Assembly: GCF_000875975.1 (NCBI RefSeq)
Contig: NZ_BAWW01000066.1
Span: 1 to 64,000 of the forward strand
Direction: 5' to 3'
Source of the DNA: Parachlamydia acanthamoebae
GTDB lineage: Bacteria; Chlamydiota; Chlamydiia; Chlamydiales; Parachlamydiaceae
DNA: 64,000 bases
Part shown: in pieces, positions 8,241 to 16,383 of the stretch
Numbering within the stretch: the stretch's first letter is position 1
Layout: every line of letters starts with the position of its first letter
The notes under the pieces: model-generated
What the model was told of the DNA's origin: nothing
Seen by the model: the letters and a program-made list of their open reading frames with translations, nothing else
The model's database searches: none
Translations under genes and position numbers: made by a program

Positions 8241-9318
8241 CGTTTTCCTCCTCAAGAATATACTGGTTCATTTTATTCAATGCTTGCGCAGTGGAGGAAG
8301 TGGATAGATGGCTATAACGCTTAACCATGGCCAATGTTTTATGGCCCAAGATAGGCGCGATCTCTAATGGCGTCGCTCCATTCATAGCTAAATGTGAAGC
8401 ACCTGTATGACGAAGCGTATGGAAGCAGATATTAAGGCCGATACCCTTGATTACTTTTTTCCATGAAGTCATAAAATCGGCCGGCTTAGTTCCATCCAAA
8501 GAGGGAAAAACATACTCGCTCGTCACAATTCGCTTAGATTGTTCTTTTCGCAAGCAATCGATGACGACATCGCTCAAAGCAACAGATCTCGTTTCTCCAT
8601 TTTTAGTATCTCTAAATGTCATCTTTCTCCTATCAAATTGGATATCTCTCCATTTCAACGATAAAATTTCACCTTTTCTTGCACAGGTTGTTAATGCAAT
8701 GAGAACTATTGGGTAAAGATAAGGGCTTTTACTTTTCTTGCAAGCGGAAAGCAAACGAGAAATTTCCTCTTTCTCAAGAAATCTATCGCGTGCCTTACCT
8801 TCTTTTGAGCGCCTAATCTTAAGAGCGATGTTTTCACTGCACCATCCCCATTCCTTCACGGCGATCGTATAGACATGGGTTAAGGCAGCTAAATAACGAT
8901 TAGCTGTAGACGTGCTTCTAGGCTTACCTCTACGGGAAAGTCCATGAAACAGCTTGTCTCGCACTTCGATAATCAAAGCTGGAGTGATGTGATTGAGAAA
9001 ATAAGAACCTAAATGAGACTTCCACCACAAAAGCTGCATCTTTTGCTTGGCAAGGCTTTTAGGCTTTTTAGGAAGTTCATTTTCGATGTAGCGTTCGATC
9101 AGATTACCAAAAGTCCGCTCTAAATCTTCCTTTCTTGGAAGTAGGCGACCTTCGCGAATGCTGTCCTCCATTTTCTTAGCCCAGGCAATCGCCTTAGATT
9201 TCGAATTGAAGGTGTCGGAAACTTCAGGCTTTCCTTTGAAACGGATGCGGGCCCGATAGACTTTTTTCGGTTTTTTACCAGCTTCGGCTGGTAATATTCT
9301 TTCTTCAATATATGCCAT
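8233..9318 (-). CDS. Tyrosine site-specific integrase of the tRNA-Leu island
   Basis: I place the start at ATG 9318, which has a perfect AGGAGG ribosome site, rather than further upstream; this gives 361 residues. Residues 1-60 are an Arm-type DNA-binding domain, about 70-160 the SAM-like core-binding domain, and 180-345 the catalytic domain. Catalytic residues are visible: Arg214 (CARKGE), His300 and Arg303 (HTLRH), His326 (LGHKT) and nucleophile Tyr335 (KRYSHL). It would catalyse insertion and excision at the tRNA-Leu 3' half, a copy of which lies 108 bp upstream. The gene looks intact and heads the toprim/DUF5681 operon. Confidence 0.93.
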   Translation of the reverse strand: MAYIEERILPAEAGKKPKKVYRARIRFKGKPEVSDTFNSKSKAIAWAKKMEDSIREGRLLPRKEDLERTFGNLIERYIENELPKKPKSLAKQKMQLLWWKSHLGSYFLNHITPALIIEVRDKLFHGLSRRGKPRSTSTANRYLAALTHVYTIAVKEWGWCSENIALKIRRSKEGKARDRFLEKEEISRLLSACKKSKSPYLYPIVLIALTTCARKGEILSLKWRDIQFDRRKMTFRDTKNGETRSVALSDVVIDCLRKEQSKRIVTSEYVFPSLDGTKPADFMTSWKKVIKGIGLNICFHTLRHTGASHLAMNGATPLEIAPILGHKTLAMVKRYSHLSTSSTAQALNKMNQYILEEENDE

Positions 9319-9387
9319 GCTAAATCCTCCTATTGATTTTCGCAGTGGCCCTGTAGAGCCACAGCGTTTTGCACCAATCGTTAGGAG

Positions 9388-9420
9388 GTTATGCAGCATT
9401 TGCATAACTCATTGAGTTAT
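9388..9420. repeat. Interleaved inverted repeats at the integrase-proximal attachment site
   Basis: GTTATGCA (9388-9395) pairs with TGCATAAC (9401-9408), and ATAACTC (9404-9410) pairs with GAGTTAT (9414-9420). The two inverted repeats overlap and end 5 bp from the attachment repeat. TTATGCA here differs by one base from the TTACGCA heptamer repeated beside the other attachment repeat. They are candidate arm-type integrase sites, or a tRNA transcription terminator without a T-tract. Confidence 0.55.
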
Positions 9421-9425
9421 AAGAT

Positions 9426-9508
9426 TGCTCGGAACTGGACTCGAACCAGCACGGGATTGCTCCCAAGGGATTTTAAGTCCCTAGTGTCTACCATTTCACC
9501 ATCCGAGC
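9426..9508 (-). tRNA. tRNA-Leu (anticodon UAA)
   Basis: The minus strand folds as a class II tRNA of 83 nt. The acceptor GCTCGGA pairs with TCCGAGC plus discriminator A. The D region is GTGAAATGGTAGACAC, the anticodon arm AGGGA-CTTAAAA-TCCCT holds TAA, there is a long variable arm, and the T-loop is GGTTCGAGTCC. CCA is not encoded. It reads UUA leucine codons. The 3' half is the integration target of the neighbouring island and remains complete after insertion. Confidence 0.97.
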
Positions 9509-9581
9509 AGATGAAGAAACAATAAGGTACTTTTTTTGCCTATTAATCGTCAAATAAAATTCGCTTTTCCCAAAAAATTTA

Positions 9582-9613
9582 GGGCAATGACAGGATTTGA
9601 CCTGTGATTGCCC
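9582..9613 (-). terminator. Intrinsic terminator of the M16 protease gene
   Basis: A 13-bp stem with one mismatch (GGGCAATGACAGG / CCTGTGATTGCCC) and a 6-nt loop begins 8 bp after the protease stop codon. On the minus strand it is followed by TAAATTTTTT. It also separates the protease from tRNA-Leu. Confidence 0.85.
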
Positions 9614-9620
9614 CCATTCA

Positions 9621-12590
9621 TTACACAGATTCAACCGGTAAAACAGTTCTTCCATTTTTAGCGAGAACTTGGTTTTCTTGCTCAAACAGCTCTTTTGAAG
9701 CAAATACGACTGTAGTAGCTGTAGACATTTTAGGAAGAATATGCGTTTGCACAGCATTCTGCACATCTTCTTTGGTCAAAGCCAGTAAGCGATCTCTAAA
9801 AGATTGTCTAATCTCGGGAGTTTTTCCTTGAATCATCCAATCATAAGAAACACTGGCTCGACTTCCAGGAGCAACGGGAGAATCCATGCCCTGCACAATT
9901 TCAAACTTCGCTTCTTCCAAATCGGAATCTTCAAAATCTCCACTCAAGATACTTTGTACGGCTTCATCAAAGGCATTGAGAGAGCTTGCAATATTAGGAT
10001 CGCGGTAAGCAAAGAAATAAAATTTGCCTGTTAAGGAATTACAGGAAGCTCCTCCTCCGTACGCCCCCCCTTGCTCACGCAATTTGGGATGCAAAATCAA
10101 ATTGTCAAAAAGCGGTGCCACAACTGCTAAAGCGGGCATATCAGGATGCGTGTAATTCAATGTCTTAAACATCATACTCGTGAAAGCAACTGGCGATGAA
10201 ATCGTGCGCCCTTGTGAACCAGCTTTAATTAACTGATAAGATGAGTGATCCCAAGACGTAAAAGACTTCTCAGGAAGTTGATCTAACCCATAAAATCCCT
10301 TTGCTTTTAAATCTGCATACTTTTCTTGATCAGATGCTAAAATAAGATGAGCCCCTTTCAAACCTGTGATTTGATTTTGCAAGGTTTGCAGTTTTTCAAT
10401 AAGCCAATCGACCTTTGTATCAAAATTAGAAGCCAATTCTTTGATTTTCCAGAAATATTCCAAGCCGTAGAGTGAGTTAGCAATGCTTGAACCAATATCC
10501 AAACCGCTTGCAGAAAGATTAATGGCATACTTTAAAGCATTCTGATTGATGCTCATTTCCAAGCCAGTGTAATGCTTGGCTAACAATTCTTTAATTCGCT
10601 CTTTGTCTGTTAAATCAATAGAAGTCACCATCTCTTTTAAGAGAGGAAATAGTTTATCTGTTTTACGTGAAAGCGACTTTCCTCGAATCAGAAAACTTGG
10701 TGTAAAAGCTTCTGCATGATCAACTTTATGGGTAAAATTGAGAATCGTGTCAATTCCACCTGTATGGGCTTGAATATACTCAAGGTTTTCCACATAAGAC
10801 CGCCCTCCACATCCCATTTGAGGCATCAAAAGAGTGAGTAAACGAAGAAGATAGAGATCTTCTTGGGCAATTTTTGGCAGAGGGAAAACGAGTTCTGCAT
10901 AAACAATTTGGTTGGTAAAGCAGGGATGTGAAAAAACGTCCAATATACCGACTTTCTCTTTTGTCAAAGGAAATACCTGCGATTTTTTTGGCACATCCGA
11001 TAAAGAAACGGATGGGAGAATATCCACATCTTCTTCTTTCTCTTGATAAGCTGCTAGATCTTTGGCTTGTTTGGCAATTGTTTGTTTTTCTTCAGGAGTT
11101 AATTTTTCTTGAATCTGCTTTAAAACAGCCTTTTCATTTTCTAATTCAGCCGCCGCCAAACCTTTATCTGGCGTCATGATCACTGTTGCCCGATGCTGAT
11201 TGCCAATCAAATGTTTTTCCATGACATCTTGTAATAGATTTGGATTTTTTTCCAATTCTTCGCGAAGCGTATTAAATAATGAGTGAATCAATAATCCATC
11301 TTCTGCTGATGCTCCGTGCTGCTTCATCAAAGCACTTCTAAAATAAAGAGATAGGCCATAAGGGGCATGATTTCCGGTTATCTCTGTTCGATGAAATTCA
11401 AGCTGATGGATCGCACTTTCAATCAAATTCCAAGGGATTCCAGCCTCTTTAATTTCTTTCAAAACTTTTAAAACGATTTCTTCGAGTTGCTCAACGTTTC
11501 CTTTTTCACATCCCTTGAATACCAAAATATAAGGAACTTCGCTAATTTCTCCATCCAAGGAGGATGTCACTTGTGTACATAAACCTGATTTTAAAAGTGG
11601 CAATTTAAGCAAGGCGGCATCTGTATCCATCAAAATAATATCTAAGATGGTTAAGGCCAACAATTCTTTCTGCTCTAGAATATGTGTTGTTAGCCACCCT
11701 AGACCAAATATTGTTTTTTTCTCTTCAGACTCATCTTGACCGATGGGATAGCTCATCTCCACTTTTTTTGGTGCCGTAAATCGTTTCTCCCTTGGCAAAA
11801 GGGACAGAGGATCTTTTTTACGACTATTTACCAACGCATTTTTTGTAATAAAATCTAAATGACCAGCTAAAGGCATGTTTCCATAAAAAAAGAATAAGCA
11901 ACGACTAGGGTGATAGAACTCTTCATGAAAATGACGAAGATCTTCATGTGTCAATTGAGGGATCTCTTTTGGATCTCCGCCTGAATTAATTCCATAGGTC
12001 AGAGTGGGAAAAAGCACACTCGACATGGCCTCGGATAAACGGGCTGTTGCCGAAGATAGAGCCCCCTTCATTTCGTTGAATACCACACCTTTAAATTCTA
12101 ACGGGGAATCGAGATTTGATGGATCTGTAAAGTCCAGTCGATGCCCTTCTTGTAAAAAGCTAAGATAGGCCAAGTTGGGTTTAAAAACGGCGTCCAAATA
12201 AACATCTAATAAATTATAAAAATCTTTAGACAATTGACTTGCAGCAGGATAACAGGTGAAATCAGCGCCCGTAAAAGCATTCATAAATGTATTTAAACTG
12301 CGGTGTGTCATGCTAAAAAAGGGGTCTTTTAGCGGAAATTTCTTGGATCCACAAAGCACGAGATGCTCTAAAATGTGCGCAACCCCATTAGAAGTCTTGG
12401 GAATTGTTCGAAAAGATAAGCAAAACATATTTTCAGGGTCATCGTTCGCTAAATGCAAAACTTCTGCGCCTGTTGGTGTGTGAACTAACTCCACCAAATC
12501 GCAATTAATTTCTTTGATGGGAATGACCTTTGTTACGACGAAATCCAAATATTTTTGTCCAACGGTATCAAACGAAATAGGAGATGACAT
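9621..12590 (-). CDS. M16C zinc metallopeptidase (presequence-protease/PreP-like)
   Basis: A 989-residue enzyme with the inverted zinc motif HILEH at residues 72-76 and the third ligand Glu in NEMKG near residue 170, both in the active N-terminal half. The C-terminal half is the inactive partner half (GGAYGGGASCN near the end is typical). Length and layout match the single-chain M16C family (PreP, Cym1, falcilysin), which degrades unstructured peptides inside a closing chamber. The start has AAGG 5 nt upstream. Its job in the cell is inferred to be peptide turnover. It is transcribed alone toward the tRNA-Leu. Confidence 0.92.
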   Translation of the reverse strand: MSSPISFDTVGQKYLDFVVTKVIPIKEINCDLVELVHTPTGAEVLHLANDDPENMFCLSFRTIPKTSNGVAHILEHLVLCGSKKFPLKDPFFSMTHRSLNTFMNAFTGADFTCYPAASQLSKDFYNLLDVYLDAVFKPNLAYLSFLQEGHRLDFTDPSNLDSPLEFKGVVFNEMKGALSSATARLSEAMSSVLFPTLTYGINSGGDPKEIPQLTHEDLRHFHEEFYHPSRCLFFFYGNMPLAGHLDFITKNALVNSRKKDPLSLLPREKRFTAPKKVEMSYPIGQDESEEKKTIFGLGWLTTHILEQKELLALTILDIILMDTDAALLKLPLLKSGLCTQVTSSLDGEISEVPYILVFKGCEKGNVEQLEEIVLKVLKEIKEAGIPWNLIESAIHQLEFHRTEITGNHAPYGLSLYFRSALMKQHGASAEDGLLIHSLFNTLREELEKNPNLLQDVMEKHLIGNQHRATVIMTPDKGLAAAELENEKAVLKQIQEKLTPEEKQTIAKQAKDLAAYQEKEEDVDILPSVSLSDVPKKSQVFPLTKEKVGILDVFSHPCFTNQIVYAELVFPLPKIAQEDLYLLRLLTLLMPQMGCGGRSYVENLEYIQAHTGGIDTILNFTHKVDHAEAFTPSFLIRGKSLSRKTDKLFPLLKEMVTSIDLTDKERIKELLAKHYTGLEMSINQNALKYAINLSASGLDIGSSIANSLYGLEYFWKIKELASNFDTKVDWLIEKLQTLQNQITGLKGAHLILASDQEKYADLKAKGFYGLDQLPEKSFTSWDHSSYQLIKAGSQGRTISSPVAFTSMMFKTLNYTHPDMPALAVVAPLFDNLILHPKLREQGGAYGGGASCNSLTGKFYFFAYRDPNIASSLNAFDEAVQSILSGDFEDSDLEEAKFEIVQGMDSPVAPGSRASVSYDWMIQGKTPEIRQSFRDRLLALTKEDVQNAVQTHILPKMSTATTVVFASKELFEQENQVLAKNGRTVLPVESV

Positions 12591-12912
12591 AAAAACCTTT
12601 ATTGATGATAGGTTTGCCTAATAAAAGCTAATAAATAGCCTTGAATATAAAGAAAATAGCAATGCTAGAAGATTGTTTCTTTTTTTACCAACTAACCGTA
12701 TAAAAATCTGCAAGAGTGAGGGAAAGTGGGGTGATCTTTCCCTTTACATTATGCACCTTGGTGCTTTATTATTTTACATAGGTAATGGCTCTTTAAAGCT
12801 TGAGTTATCATCAGTTCGAGTTAACGCAAAACTTTCTATTTGACTCAGTGTTTTTCTCTCATCCAAGCTAGGACAAATCGAAAGTATTAATTTTTGAAAC
12901 CGGAGGAAAGTC
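12591..12912. other. Divergent intergenic region between protease and gapA
   Basis: 322 bp between two divergent start codons, so it must hold the promoters for both. A GGAGG ribosome site precedes gapA (12902-12906). I see TTGACT near 12840 as a possible -35 but no well-spaced -10, so I do not assign promoters. No small gene is convincing. Confidence 0.5.
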
Positions 12913-13938
12913 ATGTCTGTAAATATTGCGATTAATGGATTTGGACGAATTGGAAGACTAGCATTCAGAATTGCCTCGAAACTTAACGACATCAACATTG
13001 TCGCAATAAATGATGTTGTTCCCGCTGATAATCTTGCTTATCTTTTAAAATTTGACTCTACGCATGGCAGATTTGATGGAGATATTTATGCGGAAGGAAA
13101 TCATATCGTTGCTAACGGGAAAAAAACAATTGTACTTTCAGAAAAAGACCCTGAAAAACTGCCATGGAAAGATTTAAAAATTGATTATGTGCTTGAATGT
13201 ACTGGTCTCTTCACGACTCCAGAGCTTGCGCAAAAACATTTGACAGCTGGGGCTTCTCGAGTCATCATTTCAGCACCCGCAAAAGGAGATATTCCCACTT
13301 TTGTGATGGGCGTAAACCATCAAAACTATAACCCAGAACTTCATCGAATTATCTCAAACGCCTCTTGTACAACTAACTGTTTGGCCCCGATTACAAAGGT
13401 TTTATTAGATAATTTCGGTATTGAAGAAGGTTTAATGACCACTGTCCACTCAGTGACTTCTAGTCAACCAACCGTGGACGGACCTTCTAAAAAAGATTGG
13501 CGCGGAGGACGCGGAGCAAGTCAGAATATCATCCCAGCCTCTACAGGAGCCGCTAAAGCTGTTGCTTTATGTCTCCCTGAAATTAAAGGGAAATTAACGG
13601 GGATGGCTTTAAGAGTCCCCACAGCCGATGTTTCTGTAGTAGATTTAACCGTTCGCTTAAGTAAACCTACTTCTTATGAAGACATTTGCAAAGCCATGAA
13701 ATTGGCCTCTGAAAATGAAATGAAAGGAATTCTTGCTTACTGCGACGAACAAGTTGTTTCAAGCGATTTCATCAGCAGCTCTTATTCAGCTATTTTTGAT
13801 AAAGATGCTGGTATTGCCTTGAACGACTCTTTTTATAAAATTATTGCATGGTATGACAATGAGATGGGATATGCATCCCGAATTGTCGATCTTGTAGTTT
13901 ACATGGCATCTCGAGAGCATTTAGCTGCACAACGATAA
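12913..13938 (+). CDS. gapA: Glyceraldehyde-3-phosphate dehydrogenase
   Basis: A 341-residue glycolytic enzyme that oxidises and phosphorylates glyceraldehyde 3-phosphate to 1,3-bisphosphoglycerate with NAD. The NAD fold begins [13 protein letters not shown]. The catalytic Cys152 lies in [12 protein letters not shown]. Downstream, [28 protein letters not shown] and a final [11 protein letters not shown] are all canonical, and the length is normal. A strong GGAGG precedes the start. It appears monocistronic, with an inverted repeat about 50 bp after the stop. Confidence 0.97.
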   Translation: MSVNIAINGFGRIGRLAFRIASKLNDINIVAINDVVPADNLAYLLKFDSTHGRFDGDIYAEGNHIVANGKKTIVLSEKDPEKLPWKDLKIDYVLECTGLFTTPELAQKHLTAGASRVIISAPAKGDIPTFVMGVNHQNYNPELHRIISNASCTTNCLAPITKVLLDNFGIEEGLMTTVHSVTSSQPTVDGPSKKDWRGGRGASQNIIPASTGAAKAVALCLPEIKGKLTGMALRVPTADVSVVDLTVRLSKPTSYEDICKAMKLASENEMKGILAYCDEQVVSSDFISSSYSAIFDKDAGIALNDSFYKIIAWYDNEMGYASRIVDLVVYMASREHLAAQR

Positions 13939-13985
13939 ATGAATGTTGGTGCAAATATAAAGCTCTAGAACATTAAAAAAATAAT

Positions 13986-14040
13986 ATTCAGAATGCTGAG
14001 TGTTCGTTTACTCATTGATCATTCTCTCGTTATTCTGAAT
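13986..14040. repeat. Nested inverted repeat downstream of gapA
   Basis: ATTCAGAAT (13986-13994) and ATTCTGAAT (14032-14040) are perfect complements, and an inner TGAGT/ACTCA pair lies between them. No clear T-tract follows. It may be a weak terminator for gapA or a processing or regulatory hairpin before the next gene. Confidence 0.5.
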
Positions 14041-14072
14041 CATACAAACCTTAAAATGGATGGAATGCATAC

Positions 14073-15227
14073 GTGGATTTTACACGAGAACCTATTATAG
14101 AAACTGTTATTACCCCTCGAGAAGGGTGCAAAATAGTCGTCCGCAGCAGTAAAAGTGTTGGGCAGGAAGAATATTTTGTTGATGCAGTAGAAGTCGTATC
14201 CTTTGGAAACTCATTTTTCTTTCGGTCTCTTGAGCGACCTAAGGCTTTTTTAGTCCCTGTCACTGATTACGAAATTCTTGAAGTTAGAGAGACTCGCATG
14301 GTCTTGAAAAGTGTCGGATTGGATCGTTCAATTAAAATTGGCGGAGGCAAGGAACAAGCTCCTAAGTCTTATAAAGAGCCTGCTGCTGAAAAAATGATCG
14401 AATCAACTTCTGATGAAAGCGCCGAATCAAAAACAGAAGAACCTTCTGTCGCCGCTAAAGGCGAAACACGTTTAGATAAAAAACGGGATCGTAGACGTCA
14501 TTATAGACGTAAGCGAGGAAGGGAAGAAGGAAAAGAAGAACAAACTTTCGATGAAAAAGAAGAAGGTGCCGAAGGCGAGATCAAAAAAGAAGAAAAGAAA
14601 ATTGATCTCATTGCGCCTTTAGATTTAGGTGAAGAAATAGAAGGCCTTCCTGTACAACCTGCAGGATCTCCTACAACATCTCTCTTTTCATCCTTGTTGG
14701 CTCCCCCTCCAACACTTATCTCAGAGACAATTGCCCTTTATAAAGAAAATGAATTGTTTAAAAATGTTTTCTTTACACCTAAGAAAGATCTTAAAGAAGA
14801 GCAAGAAGGTGAAAGTTCTGAAGGAGAGGAAAAAATTCCTCTAGAGCTACCTTTGACCTCTCAAGATTCAGATTCACAAGCCTTTCGAGAAGAGGAGAAC
14901 GAATTTGATAAAGATCCCTTTCGGGATTTGGAGCAACTGGAAATCGCTTTCCCTCCTCTGGAAGAAGGTATGGTCGAAGAATTGGGGCTTTACGAAGAAG
15001 AAATCGAAATAGAAACGCCAGAAGAAGAAACTCCGGAAGAAGAAAAAATCCCTGAAGAAGCTTCTCATGAACCTGAAGAGGTTAATCATGAAGAAACCAC
15101 TGAAAGTTGTGAGCCTGAATCTCTCCCAGAAGCTGTAGAAGAAGAACAAGAAGATGAGCATGCAGAAGAACATTCTGAAAACAATCATCATTTTAATTCT
15201 TCAGCGTCTAACGATAGCCAAGCTTAA
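14073..15227 (+). CDS. Acidic unknown protein with ordered N-terminus and charged disordered tail
   Basis: A 384-residue protein from a GTG start; there is no in-frame ATG before it and an in-frame stop lies 21 bp upstream. Residues 1-95 look folded (alternating beta-strand pattern, IVVRSSKSVGQEEYFVDAVEV). Then comes a basic patch (KKRDRRRHYRRKRGREEG, about 133-150) followed by some 230 residues dominated by Glu, Asp, Pro and Ser, presumably disordered. I recognise no family with certainty; a nucleic-acid- or protein-binding role is suggested by the basic patch plus acidic tail, but that is inference. A strong terminator follows. Confidence 0.75.
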   Translation: MDFTREPIIETVITPREGCKIVVRSSKSVGQEEYFVDAVEVVSFGNSFFFRSLERPKAFLVPVTDYEILEVRETRMVLKSVGLDRSIKIGGGKEQAPKSYKEPAAEKMIESTSDESAESKTEEPSVAAKGETRLDKKRDRRRHYRRKRGREEGKEEQTFDEKEEGAEGEIKKEEKKIDLIAPLDLGEEIEGLPVQPAGSPTTSLFSSLLAPPPTLISETIALYKENELFKNVFFTPKKDLKEEQEGESSEGEEKIPLELPLTSQDSDSQAFREEENEFDKDPFRDLEQLEIAFPPLEEGMVEELGLYEEEIEIETPEEETPEEEKIPEEASHEPEEVNHEETTESCEPESLPEAVEEEQEDEHAEEHSENNHHFNSSASNDSQA

Positions 15228-15237
15228 CTTTAAAATC

Positions 15238-15270
15238 AGCCCCCTCTCACCCTGACGAGAAGGGGCTTTC
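15238..15270 (+). terminator. Intrinsic terminator between convergent genes
   Basis: AGCCCCCTCTC pairs with GAGAAGGGGCT (one C/A mismatch) around a short loop, followed by TTTCTC. It lies 10 bp after the acidic-protein stop and just before the end of the convergent carbonic anhydrase gene, so it may act in both directions. Confidence 0.8.
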
Positions 15271-15278
15271 TCAGTTAA

Positions 15279-15911
15279 TTAATCTAGTAAAACCACTTTC
15301 CCACTCACTAGCTCGTAATATCCCCCAATGACCTTGATTTTATTCTCTTTCATAAGCCTTTTAACTACAGATGTTTCTTTTAATTGTGCAACAATCGCTC
15401 TAACATTTGCTTTCACTGCATTAGCAAGTAAATCTCCTTCTTTACCCCGAACAGATTGAATAGCCGGCTCGATCAGTGCAGCAACAGCTTCGATATCTTG
15501 GGTTTGCTTATTTAAAACAGCATTTACAGCTCCGCAACTTTCATGTCCCAAAACTAGAATGACTGAGGAATGTAGATACTCCGCAGAAAAATCGATACTA
15601 TCGACTTCAACAGGGCCCGCAACATTTCCTGCCACTCTCACAATAAAAAGATCCCCAATTCCTTGGTCAAAAATGATTTCAGGTGAAACGCGAGAATCTG
15701 CACACCCTAAAATGACTGCAAAGGGTTCTTGTCTAGAACCAATAGCTTCTCGTCTAATTAAATTTCTGTCGGGATGTAAAAGTTGGTCCTTTACATAGCG
15801 CTGATTGCCTTCCATCAAACGTTGAATAGCTTCATCAGGCGTTAACGCACAACCAATTGCTGAGAGCATCAGCATAAAGGCCAAGAAAGAATAAATCGCA
15901 TTCAGATTCAT
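15279..15911 (-). CDS. Exported beta-class carbonic anhydrase
   Basis: A 210-residue enzyme that interconverts CO2 and bicarbonate. Zinc ligands are visible: Cys70 with the Asp72/Arg74 dyad in GCADSR, and His123 and Cys126 in GHESCGAV. Residues 1-20 are a hydrophobic export signal ending AIGC, an atypical lipobox, so it may be a lipoprotein or a cleaved periplasmic protein. Most beta-class enzymes are cytosolic, so export is notable. AAAGGAG lies 5 nt before the ATG. It is transcribed alone. Confidence 0.9.
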   Translation of the reverse strand: MNLNAIYSFLAFMLMLSAIGCALTPDEAIQRLMEGNQRYVKDQLLHPDRNLIRREAIGSRQEPFAVILGCADSRVSPEIIFDQGIGDLFIVRVAGNVAGPVEVDSIDFSAEYLHSSVILVLGHESCGAVNAVLNKQTQDIEAVAALIEPAIQSVRGKEGDLLANAVKANVRAIVAQLKETSVVKRLMKENKIKVIGGYYELVSGKVVLLD

Positions 15912-15936
15912 AGGAGCTCCTTTTACATATGTTAAA

Positions 15937-15964
15937 ATCTTATTTTCAAACTATGCGTTGTAAA
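15937..15964 (-). promoter_or_regulatory. Candidate sigma-70-type promoter for the carbonic anhydrase
   Basis: On the minus strand TTTACA (15964-15959), a 16-nt spacer and TAAGAT (15942-15937) lie about 26 bp before the start codon. The hexamers are close to consensus. Predicted by eye only. Confidence 0.45.
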
Positions 15965-16308
15965 CAAAATTTTCAACCTGTTCCTGCATCGAAATATTAA
16001 AAGCTCACCTTTTTGCTCTCTACTATGTGAAATTCTTTACTTAGATTCTTTTAAGCTTTCTCTAGCAGCAGAGGCAAGCAAAATACAATTGAACGATTCT
16101 TTTCTGGGGATCTACTCTTATTTAAGGAATTGCACTTCTTCCATGGAAAATATCATTCCAAGGCTCTTTATTCCCTATCAAATAAAGGAAACCGAGACCG
16201 AACATCTAATAGCCAAAAATGTTTGGATCTAAGCACTCGCTGTACCAAAATATTTGATAAGCAAGAATCTCAAATTTTAGTGGAATGGGTTGGAAAAGTA
16301 TGCACAGC
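15965..16308. other. Gene-free stretch upstream of the carbonic anhydrase
   Basis: About 340 bp between the carbonic anhydrase promoter and the dnaK terminator. A 100-codon plus-strand frame exists here but runs through the terminator hairpin and into dnaK antisense, so I do not call it. I see nothing else. Confidence 0.5.
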
Positions 16309-16353
16309 AAAAAGACCTTCCTTCGTAAGCTTAGCTAACGATAGGAAGGTCTT
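16309..16353 (-). terminator. Intrinsic terminator of the hrcA-grpE-dnaK operon
   Basis: Perfect 11-bp arms AAGACCTTCCT (16312-16322) and AGGAAGGTCTT (16343-16353) with an extra inner TCGT/ACGA pairing. On the minus strand the stem runs into TTTTTGC. It lies 30 bp beyond the dnaK stop. Confidence 0.88.
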
Positions 16354-16383
16354 CGATAAGACAATCACTGTGTCTTGCGCGAG

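Larger units (their letters stand above)
941..9479. mobile_element. Integrated genomic island at tRNA-Leu(UAA)
   Basis: The element is bounded by identical 54-bp direct repeats (941-994 and 9426-9479). The right repeat is part of an intact tRNA-Leu, and a complete tyrosine integrase starts 108 bp from it. All genes inside are on the minus strand: integrase, toprim protein, DUF5681 protein and a 64-residue ORF near the tRNA, then cargo (methyltransferase, APH-like kinase, acetyltransferase, hydrolase, AlbA_2 protein). No capsid, portal, conjugation or relaxase gene is visible. It therefore looks like a non-self-mobile integrative element or satellite. Excision ability is not shown by sequence alone. 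Confidence 0.85.

Noticed and set aside
14874-15191. Phe-rich minus-strand frame
   Set aside because: Antisense of the Glu-rich tail of the acidic protein.
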